Below are positions 12,501-24,500 of a stretch of DNA of 64,000 nt, in pieces. A model generated the notes under the pieces. That model was not told the DNA's origin. It saw only the letters and a list, made by a program, of their open reading frames with translations, and made no database searches. Position numbers and translations under genes: made by a program. This DNA is from Malachius bipustulatus (lineage: Eukaryota > Arthropoda > Insecta > Coleoptera > Melyridae). Within the stretch, counting starts at the first letter, position 1. Each line of letters starts with the position of its first letter. The stretch covers positions 36,214,210 to 36,278,209 of the forward strand of contig OU342633.1 of assembly GCA_910589415.1 (NCBI GenBank). Reading direction: 5' to 3'.

Positions 12501-15500
12501 GGTCGGATCAGTGTCACAAACAGGGTAATACAAGTGTCGATGTTCGAAAACTCTTTGGAATGCCTTATGACCGCTCCAATGGATCTTGCAGAATTGTTGA
12601 CATGAGCAATGTGATGTGAAAAAGTCAATTTTGAATCGAAGAAGACACCCAAATGCTTCACCGACTCAACCCTTGGAATGACCTCACCACCGATTGTGTA
12701 ACTACAGACCGTCCCGGACTTGCTCCTCGTATACGAGACAATGGCACACTTATTGATATTGATTTTAAGAGAGTTTTTGGAGCACCAAGATGTTAAGGTA
12801 TCCAAGTCTGTCTGCAACGGGGAGACACTGTCCATCAATTGGATTTCAGAGAATATTTTCATATCATCTACGTAAAGAAGGCACCCAAACTTAAGATGTT
12901 GCGTGATATCATCATCAATAAATACATTAAAAAGCAAGAGACCGAGGGATCAAGACTGATCCCTGGGGAACACCAGGAAAGACAGGGCTGGGATGCGAGC
13001 GAAAACCAGCAAGTTCGACATACTGATATCTGTTTGACAGGTAGTTTCTTATTAGGTTAACAAGGCGCTGTGAGAAACCAAAGCAGTCGAGCTTCGTGAT
13101 GAGGACGCTGTGGGAGATCGAGTCAAATGCTTTACTAAAATCCGTATAGATGACATCGACTTGGCGTCCAGCGTCAAGTGATTCGGAAATAGACTGGGTG
13201 AGAGAGGCCAAGTTGGTGATGGTGGATCTTCCTTTAATGAATCCGTGTTGAGAGTTAGAGAGTCGGTGTGCAACTGGTTCACTGATGAGATGGTAAACAC
13301 AGAACTCAAAAAGTTTTTCAAAGTTACTGAGTAAAGCAATTGGTCTATAGTTAGAAACATCGCATCTTTTTCCTTTTTTGAAAATAGGGATAATTTTCGT
13401 CGATTTCCACCTATCTGGGAAGACGCCTGACTTCAAAATGATGTTGAAAATGTGCAAAAGGGGAGTTGACATGACTCTGGAACAGTCCCTAACTATAAAG
13501 GCTGGAACCCTGTCAGGGCCCGCAGTGAGTTTCGGCTTAAGTTTTCTGGCAGCAAAGAGGAGTTCATTTTCGGTTAGGAGATAAGGAATATCGATGGTGA
13601 CAGTGTTCTGCACGTTTTGTGATCGGGAAGAGTCGGGTGTGTTATGGTTTGTACTTGAGAAACATGAGGCGAAAAAGTCAGCAACGCCATGTACTGACTC
13701 CTCAATACCATTGAACTCTGACCCAGAGTAAACCATATGCTGCGGTATACTGTTGCACGACTTTTTGTTGTTTACAAAGGACCAGAACTTTGTAGGATCA
13801 TTACGAATGTTGGATTCTATGTTTGCTCGGTAGGTGGCGTGAGATAAGTAGATGTCTTTTTTAACTTGGGAACGAAGCAACCTAAAGTGGTCGTAGTGAG
13901 AGTTGTCTCCAGATAATTTAAAGAGTCGCCAGAGCCTATGCTTTCGCTTGATGTTCCCAATGATGCTCTTGTTGAACCAAGGGTATTTATGGGATGCTGA
14001 GGGTGAAGACCTGGGTACAAACTTACCAAAGGCGCTGTAGACAACATTATAAAAATAAAAAAAAAAAATTATAAAAAATTCAAGGAGATGACTTAGGTTG
14101 ACTCTCCTCTGTAATGTAATCGAACAGTTCTATGTTTCAGAAGCATCGAATGAATGGACGTTTCATTTTAACCGCCAACTAAGTTCGGCAGTTAAATCAT
14201 ATAGTTGATGGCAGTACACTCTCTATGACCATTGCGAGGACATTGCTGTCACTGCTGGCATCAGAACGGAACGACCGGTGATAAAAACAAATGAGCTAGA
14301 TCACCAAAAGTATGATAAATTCAATATAATTCAAAGTATCTATTCAGAATCCAGACAGCTCGGCTTTATCTTGGTATTGGAAACTCCAAGCAGGGGTTTC
14401 CCAACCGCCGGAGGCGCCTATATTAAGAGCTAAGATTTGCGTTATAATATTATAACGAGGAATCACACTCGCGAATAATTCTAGATTCATATTGTTTGTT
14501 TACTTTCTCAATTATGACTCAGCCAGTCATGGAAGTGTCGCCTTCGCGACAGTTCTAGTGACATGACAGAAATGACACAATGCCCGACCAGTGTAAGAAA
14601 GTTCTACTAAATACCAGAATGGCTCCGTATTCTACGCATGTTTGGGAACGCGCGGTTCCGTCGTGAGTGTGTCTAGAGATAGTCCAGAGGCTTCAACGGT
14701 ACCTCCGGGAACTATATAAGAACCACCGTGGCTGGAGACAGTCGGTCGTATCTTGTCTGTGAAATAGTATCACAGAGTTAGGGAGACACAAAGTAGTCAG
14801 TGGTAGTATTTAGTATTTAGTGAATTGTGAAGTAGAAAACAGAGTGAAGTATAAGAAGTGAAAAAGAATTAGTTGTGTAATATCTGTGTGGAAATAAGAG
14901 GACAGCTGATTATTTTAGATTTGGAGGTTACTCCAAATAAGTTATAGTTGTGTTGGTGAATAAAGAATTTTGCAGACTTTAATTTGGTATTACTAAAGAG
15001 AGAGACCCGGAACAATATTGTCCTCACATTTTGAATTGAAATATTCAATAAAATCGATCGATATATCTAAATAAATAAGGGGTCAATACGCACACTTTAA
15101 TAATAAAACGTCTCGTTATCATTCTGTCTGTATATTCGCTTATAACGCGAGAACCGTTAATGCGATTTTAATTAATTTTCCTTTTTCTTATTACTACGTT
15201 ACCAGGCCAGGTTTTGCTAGAAACAGTTAGTTCTTTTATTACATAAATAAAACGGAATGTCTCTTTGATTCTGTTTTCATTCTCCCATTGAATTATACTA
15301 TTGCATCTTAATGAAGATATATCTGTTAATGTACATATAACCATAATAACTAGTTAGGGGTTAATTATTAGACTCAATGAAATCAATCGGTTCAGTAGTT
15401 CGAAATGTACCGATGATCTTTGCGTGGATAGTTAATTCGAAATCCCTGTTTACGGATTGCCCACAGGCGAAATCGGACTGAACGGTCATTAATAATAAAA

Positions 15501-18500
15501 CTTCAATTGGTGAATTGGATGGAAAGAAGATATCGAATCCAACTCTCAAAATCCAGCTCTTGCTCTTGAATCATTCATTAAAAAGCAATATCGCCCCTGA
15601 AATCAAATTTAACTCATTATACGGCAGTTATGTCGGAGAAAACGAGACCGGTTGAACTTTTCTCCAGCTTGTAATTTCCGATTCTAGTGTTAATTTAAGA
15701 TTTCAAGGATCCCTCTCCAGTTTCAGTTTGTTTCGCACCGGCGATCAGATTCGTTCCCCGGTTCATGACGGTGGTGGTTCTGTAATTGGGAGATGTGTCC
15801 TATTGTCTTATTTAGGTTAATAAGGGCGACGGAATAGAGTCGGTTAATTACTAATTAGAATTTAAACTAGAATAGGAATAACCTAATTTGAGTGGAAATC
15901 AAGAAATTGATTCAGTCGAGTAATAGTACTCCAACAAACCAACCCTTTAGCTGAGGAATTGGGTGAAGGAATCGGGGAAGTGAATGGAATAAATTAAATG
16001 TGTGGGAGCGTTAAGATTTGATGAGAAGGGTTCTGGATGTGTCTTGGAATTCGTTGTCGGTGGTATTATAATAAATCTTAGCGAGTGGTTGGGGGTTAAA
16101 TAATTATCATTCCTAACCTATTTTAATCCCAACAATATATTATCAGCTCAAGTTTTCTATACAAAACCAAAATTACATTGAAGAGAAATCAGCAAAGAAA
16201 TGAGGTAATTGAAAAGTACAACTTTAGCAAGTCTAGACGTTAAACTTCAGACGATAATGGCAACTCCTGGCTATAAGATATCTTCAGATATTCTAGACAC
16301 ATCTCCAGGTAATTCAAATCTCCCTGCCAAGTTTGTCATACAATGCGGATTGCAATATAAACTATAGTACTCCGAAAATAAGTCCCGAGACGACTCGAGA
16401 TGATGAAATTTAGATGACCTCCTAAAGACAAATGCAAACTTCCTTCGACCAATTTCAAACTAATCTCGATTTGTAGAAAATAATAAAAAGACTGGAAAAC
16501 TCAAAAACTCTCAAAAATAAAATTTCAACTCCAGACGACAAGTCAAGTTCTTACAGCTTTCACGCTCAAACAACTTTAGACGGTAGCTGATGACAAAGAT
16601 AGTTACTGACACATTATTGACGAGGCCGAATAAATTTAAACAACCCTTCGACCACTTCCAACTTCAGGCTTCAACTTAAAACCTCAGACGACAATTTCAT
16701 AATTCAGGCGTCAATTTTCGAATACAGTTAGCACTGAACAACTTGAAGACAAAATTACTTAAAATGAACTCCTGACAACTCAAAACTCTGGGTGGAACTT
16801 TCGGTAACTCAGAAAGAAAATCTAACAACTAAAACAAATAATTTGATCCTAGTCTGGGCTTGTAAAAACTAGTAGGAAGACTTGGAATTATCAATACCTC
16901 TCAAGGTAACAGTCCTAAGAAAAAAGTAGGATTTCAACTCCAGACGACAAGTCAACTTCTTAAAATCTACATGCTCAAACAACTCTAAAACATTTCTAAA
17001 ACAACTTTCGACTTCTTTAAACTTCAGACGACAGTTAAGTTAAATTAAAACTCTTTTAATTCAGACTTCAGACTTACTTGGTAAATTTAATGACACAACT
17101 TCTAACAACTTCAAACTCTGAATTTTTTAAACATTACGACTGTATTCTGAGATTCAAAATGAAAATCTGACAACAGGGCTAATAATGTAGACAATAAGAT
17201 TGAAAATGTCACAAAAAATTAGAAGTTTTCATTTTCAACTAAACTTCAACATAAAACCTCAGACGACAATTTAATAGTTCAGGTATCAAATTTAGACAAT
17301 TTTCGAATACAGGGACTACTGAACAGTTTCAAGGCAAAAATTACGTAAAATGAACTCCTGACAACTCACAACTCTGGTGGAACTTTCAGTAGCTCAGATC
17401 AAAAATCTAACAACTTCAGGCGATAAAATTTAGAGGAAGTCCCAAAGATAAATGCAAGATTCCGTCGACAATCAAAGAATTCAAGACTAGTTTGGGCTTG
17501 CAGAAACTGGTACGAAGACTTGGAATTATCAAAATCCCTCAAGGTAACAGTCCTAAGAAAAGTATGATTTCAACTCCAGACGACAAGTTTTAAATACAAC
17601 CTTTAGACCAGTTTAAGCTCCAGGCGTTAACTTAACCTGAAACTCTTCCAAATCATAACTTCAGACGAATTTAATTTTTTATAGATTGCTTTGTAAATTG
17701 AACATAGCTCCTGGCAACTTCACTTAGAACTCTAAATGCTAATTTGAGGTAAGGCACTGAAGACTTTGAGAAAGTGAGCATTGCTTTTAGATAGAGCTCC
17801 TGACAACTCTAGACTCTGAGTGGTAACTCTGAACGAAAATCTGACAACTTCAGACTATAGACAGCTGATAAATGAAGCGCTTGTTCACTTCAGGTGACAT
17901 AATAGTCTAGACTAAAGTTTACGTGACTGGAGCGCCAGCTCAAAATCGAATTTGCGGCGCAACTTCCCTAGATTTATAACCTATTAACCTTTTCCCTTCG
18001 TAGTTGAATTTTTTTGAATATAACAGTTTGCAAACGTGAATGCTTCGGGTAAAAGTATGCGCTTTATCGCTCAAAGCTGTCTGCTGCAATTTTCCGGGGC
18101 ATAAAAATCATTCCAGATATCCCTCCGCTTCCTTTATCGAGACTGAAACTTTTCTGCAATGTCGTTATCCTTTAAACGGCTTGTTACTGCATACTTGCAG
18201 CTAAGCTCTGACGCGCGGAATTATTTTTAAATCCTTTCAAAGCTCCCGAGATGTAAGGAATTCCTCCACTATACGTTCTCTGTGATTTCGTATTCAAAGT
18301 GTGATTTCAGATGTTACGTCCTGAATTTTTCCGGACTCCTCGTCTTCATGTTGAATTGAAATAGACCCCGATACATTTCGTAGAATTACTATTACGTTAT
18401 TATAGTTTCATGTTCTAGGATGTATATCGAAGAATAGGGCGATAGTTACATTTTATCGTACTGTTACATCTCATGACAGGTGATAAAGTTCGATAAATTT

Positions 18501-21500
18501 TCCCTTCTTTTCTTTCAGAAATAATGTAGACTCTCCAGTGCTAGTGCTAGTGCCAGTGCCAGTGTGTATCTCAAATATAAAAACTTATAGCCAATAGAGA
18601 ACCCGACATATAAGATTTTATGCCCTGTATATGGACTCAATATTCAATAAAGTGATTTTATGTTCTCGAGTAGTTCCCTCTGCTTTCTTACCCTAAAGTT
18701 CAATACTCTCATTTTCTGCAGATATATAACAAGTACCTAGATATTAGAGTTCTTTGTGGAATTCTACCAGTTTATGTTTATTCTCTCTACTTTTGTATGC
18801 ATAGGAGAGAGTTTGAATAAATATGTCGTCAAGCAACTTTGATTATAAAGAGACAATACTTCTTTGTCTAAAGTTTAAAATTTCACGTCTAAAGTTTCAT
18901 TTAATGAACTATGGTCTGAAGTTTGAAGTTTAGTATGGAATTTTTAGGCTAAGCCTAAAATTTATCTCCCTTAAACTTGCGACTCTGGAATCGTTGAAGT
19001 ATTACTGTACCGAGTTGCGTTCTAAAAACTTCAGCCTATCGTCTAAGGTATTAGCATGACGCTATTGAACTTTTTTATAATTAGTCATTATCATCGAATT
19101 CTCCAGCTTGTCTGCAACACTTTCAACTTTTCGTGAGTTGTAATAGGTAATAGATAAAGTTGTCTTGATTTCGATATCAGCCCTTGGAAATTTCATTTAA
19201 CTGTCTGAAGTTTGGTTACACTTTTTTTTTTCTGAAAGTAGTCAGTTTAAATCAGAATGAGAAATCTTAAAAGTTTGTAGAGCTTATATCGTCTGGATTT
19301 TAGGAAATCGGCTGGCTCGACAGTAATTTTAAGACTATCAATTTTCTAAAGACAACAATTTTCTAGAAACCTAATTAATATTTTTCTTGAGTTGTAATAA
19401 ACCATGTCACTGGAAGAAGTTTACAAAGAAGTCTTGACTAAGGTGTCAATGTTTGTAATGTTTCATTTATAAGTGTAAAGTTTCTGCTTTTTATGTAGCT
19501 CGTCGTCTGAAGTTTATAAGGTCTACTGGTTAATTTTTCACACTCTCGTCTAATGATATGAAGGGAACCGACCTATATAACAACTGCGCATGTTAAAAAT
19601 TGTAAACTTTAAAGCCAAGAAACGCACCCAATTTTTATTTTTATTTGTCAAGCTTTCAAAGCTAGAAACGTCAGTCCTGTCAATGTCATTAAACCACATG
19701 TAACAGGTAGCGAGAAATTCAACTCAGTAGTCATGTTCACTTATTTTTTAACCGTTAAGGTATGCTTCCACCAAAGGAACATTGAGGAACTTTTATGTTT
19801 CTGTTTCCTTTTTTCGAAAATGTTCTACAAATTTTCTGAATGTTCCACTCGGTTTCTGTTCCAATTTCAGATTGTTCCTTCTTGTCGCCGGTTTCCATTT
19901 CGAGCGGTAAACTTGAAAGGAAAATCAGCAAGACGAAACTTGTGGCTACATAAAAGTTCCTCAATGTTCCTTTGGTGGAAACATACCTTTAGAGAGTGAA
20001 GTTCAGAGGGTTCGGTCAGCTCAGCAGCTCAGCTGTTCTTTATTATTTTTAAACAATGAAATCCAAACAAAACCCAACAAGTGAGTAATAACTGTTTATT
20101 CTAATTTGTTAATATCTGTTAGGTATTATGGTATCCCAAGAGATCAGTTCATATCGTTTAATTAGTTTATTCATTTGTATTATTCAATTTTGGTTGCAAT
20201 TTGTTCATTTAGATGTAAAACACGTGTTTGGTCAAGTTCATTAATTATTCAAGTAGGGCCACATTAAGTTTTAAATAATTGTTTTGTATCCAAACGAAAG
20301 GAGATAGCAATTACTTATATTTTATTTCAACCAGCATGTATAATTTGAAACTGCACGTTTTAAATTAAAGGCATTGAAAACAGGGCCCCCATATAGGTAC
20401 TCAAACCATGTAGGTACTCATACGCACGTGCAAACCGTTTAATAAGTTTATTTCAATGCTTTTGGAGACACGCTAGTTTCAATATTTCATTTTATTGTTA
20501 AATGTCAAATTTTTTAAAACCATGTGACTGCAATACCACCATTTTATAAATTGGAATTTTCAGTGAACTAATTCAAACCTTAGAGACATGCTTGATTTAA
20601 TTTCCATTGTCATTTGCATTATTCAAAATAACCCAACAGTTTTGTTACTTTTTGAGAAACTTATACTTGAATTTTAGGTAATTATTATTTATTTATTGTA
20701 ATCTTGAAACAGCACATTCCTTTTGACTATTTATTTATTGTGATTATTATTTTATCGAAGCACATTTCATTCTATTTTAACGATATTCACAATGATCACT
20801 TATTTAACCTTTCTTTTACTCGCTACCATTTCTTTTATTCATGGAATTATTTAAACAATTTATTTACTTTGATTGAGTTAATTTGTACATAAAACCTCAT
20901 GTGACTTTATTTAATTTGTGAGAATGCTTGCTTCGATTATTGATTATTATTATTTCCGATCTTTATTTATTTCTAAATTATTATAGTCAAAAATGGGATG
21001 AACATGTGCTTTTCCATATATTTATTACTCCTATATAGCCAGCTTGAGAGAGAGGCTTGTCTCCGACAGTAGAGTGCAGACGATCGTCTCTCTGTTGCAC
21101 AGTCTTGGATTTTACTTATGTAATCGTGGTTTGCTGCCGCGACCATAGGGGGCGCACCGGACGCCTCGAGAGTAAATAATTGGTTACAGCTGACTGGGGC
21201 CGCGCGCTGGTTCCATATTGTGCAAGTCATATGAACGTGAACGTGCAATATTATGATTCCACCTATTGTTCGATATGTCAGTGATACAGATACGTAAATA
21301 ATAATTATTACTTCAAATATTTTGAAGTAAAGTCAAGAAAAATAGCTAAAAAATGGGTTTTAAATGCTGTTTATGCAAATGTTCCCCCGACAAGGTGAAA
21401 AAAATCTCATTGCACAGGTAAGCACTAGTCATTTTCATCATATTATCGGTGGAGTGCTAGAACGTTAATTACAGATCTGACAGATAATTACTGATTTTAA

Positions 21501-24500
21501 AATGCCCTGTATTATCAAACTATTGGTCTGATATTGCTGAAAATAAACTCTACTCCCTTTTAGAAGAGTTAATTACTGATAAAAAATGAAAGACCATTCA
21601 AAATATTCACCCTATTTTCAAAATTTGCAATTTAAAATTAATAATTATCTGACAAATCTTTAATTAGCGTTCTAGCACTCCACACTATATCTTGTATCTA
21701 CATCATTTTGAAATAATAGTCTGAATCGTCAACTAAACAATTTCGCGAAGGTTCGCTTGATGGCAATATTATAAGGAAAACTTTTTTAGGTTTCCAGATC
21801 GTGAGACATACCCACACACCTACGATCAATGGCTTGCTGCATGTGACCTAAAGGATAAACATGATGGTGTCATAGGAATGCGAATTTGCTCATCTCATTT
21901 TGAAGAATATGATAAGATCACAGATTATGTGTTAACACATCTCAAACTGGGAGCAGTTCCATCCATCAATGTTAAAAATCCAAAAGGTGCTTTGCAGCAA
22001 CAAGAGCAAAAAAATAGTGATGGTAAGAACCTTTTTTCGATAGCAGTAATTATCGACAATTTTTGTTCACTTTTGAAATAACTAACACTGTTTAGATGTA
22101 CCGTAGTGTGAATATAAAGTTATAAAAAATAGACTGTAAGCGCTATGTTTTATAATTTTTATTAAGCGACTTCAAACTACATATTACAGAAGGCCCTACT
22201 CCTCCTCCACATATTGAGCAATCATTGGACTTGATATCTGCGAAATTATCGGAAACCGCTGAAAAAGTTGTTGTGACACATGACGGCTGCAGCACTCCGA
22301 AAAGGACATTGGATACAACAGTAGTAGCAGAAAAAGGTAATAAATTTGAGTATTGAATAGAAATGAAATCTACAAATTCATTATATTAAGAGCTCAATTA
22401 AAAATTATGAGTAAATTTTAATTACAGCCTGTACGGTATTTGAAACTTCTGTGGCGAAACGGCGATATTTTCATCCCCGATACATTTCGGAAATAAAGAC
22501 AACGGATGTGGCAAGCCCTCGCAGTGCGTCACGAATCATAAGGTTTGTGAAAGAAGAAGATCGAAGAAAAACTGCAAAAATAAAGACCTTACAGACCACA
22601 AAACGACGTCTCCAGAAACGTGTGACTTCCTTGGAAGGTCTATTGTCAGCTATCAGAAAGAAAGGAATGATCTCTGAAGATGCAGAAAATACGATTTTGG
22701 TGAATTTCCTTGAAGCATTCTTATAACAAAAAATAGGAGGAGGTCGTATTTCTGCCTACCTGAAATTTGTAAATTTGCACAACTTGTACTCCCATGGGTT
22801 TGTTAGTTGCAGTGCACAATAATTGATACCTACTGATATTTTAATATTAGAAAGTTTATTGATTTTGTAAGTAAACTAATTCAAATTGAAATATGCAAGA
22901 ATTGCATATTTAAATTTTTTGCCCCCCTTGAAATCGAAAGGGTCGTTTTTGAAACTTCAAAATTTCAGTAAATCCTTGTGAATATCAAACATTGAAAAAT
23001 CTAACACTACAATTTGTCTAGAACAAAATTTTTGATTTGAACATCAGTATAAATTTGAAAGTGAAAAAAATACAATAATTGAAAACGTGTTCTTTCGCGG
23101 TAGTTTATGAAACATTAATAGGTACCATTTGGAGTCAAAAATCATTTGGAACGTACACTAATGTTTTTATTTCTTGTTGTAGAGTGGAATGACGGACACA
23201 ATGCGAGAAATTTTTACAAGGAGACTGAAAAGTAGAGGAAAGTATTCCCCGGAATTAAGGAGTTTTGCCCTGACCTTGCATTTTTATGCACCAAAGGCGT
23301 ATCGATATGTCAGGAATAAGTGGGATAATCTGCTACCGGGTATTTCAACATTGAGAGAGTGGTACAGAGTTGTTGATGGAGAACCTGGGTTTACAAAAGA
23401 GGCTTTCGATGCAATTACTTTGCGCGGTCGCCTTACAGGAAAACCTGTAATGGTAAATTTGGTTCAAGATGAAATGTCTATTCGGGAACAGGTGATCTAT
23501 GACAAAGATACATTCCGCGGAAAAGTCGATGTGGGTACTAACGACAATAATGGAGATCAAGATTCAGACAACATTGTAAAAGCCAGAAATGCGCTCGTTC
23601 TTATGGCAGTTTCTTTAAATGAAAATTGGAAAATTCCAATTAGATATTTTCTCATCAAGTCATTAAACAAAGAAGAACGTTCAAATTTATTAGTGTCTGC
23701 TTTACAACAACTGCACGACTGCGGTTGCAAAGTTTATTCATTAACTTTTGATGGAGCGGCCACAAACATTAGTATGTGTACACACTTATTTATATTATTT
23801 ATGTACGCCAATTTCAATTACAATGATTCAAATTTCAAGTCGTGCTTTACAAACCCTGTTACGAAAGAGCCGTGTTATGTTTTTTATGATCTATGCCACA
23901 TGATTAAACTGCTTTTATTAGAAAATTTATTGAAATAACTGAATGATTACGCCGGAGTTGTTAAGTTGGATAATCTAACAACACTACTTTCCATAAAGTG
24001 GGACTGTTTATATATCCCTCAGTTATTATTAGGTACCTACACCAATCTAGGTATCATACAACAAATATATGTGTACCTTGAAGGGTTCACCTGTAGATTA
24101 TAAATAAATTAATATTGTTATTATTAATTAAAATAAGTTACGTAAATGCTTGAATACAAGAATGTATTTTAGAATTTAAAATTTCTAAATAATGTGAATT
24201 TATTTTACTTACTAATATTATTGCAATTAAAATAAGTGATTATGAGAAACAGTGTTCAATATTGTTCAAAAAATAAAATCAATTACCTAATACTTGGTCT
24301 CTTTTTTATCCATTTCCTTTTCCTTTATCCAGGGATGCAAAGTCTTAAAATTTCCAATTCCAAAAATATATTAGGTATATCACAAGGAAAGAAAATGAGC
24401 ATTATAAGCTGATGGGCCACTAACTAATGTATTTCCTGAATCTATCAATCTAAGTCATGACTTTTTTCCTATAGCGTGAAAAATTGAGAAAGATAGTAAA

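Noticed and set aside
19733..19999. Opposed ORFs of 88 and 69 codons
   Set aside because: They are the two strands of a palindromic MITE, not proteins.
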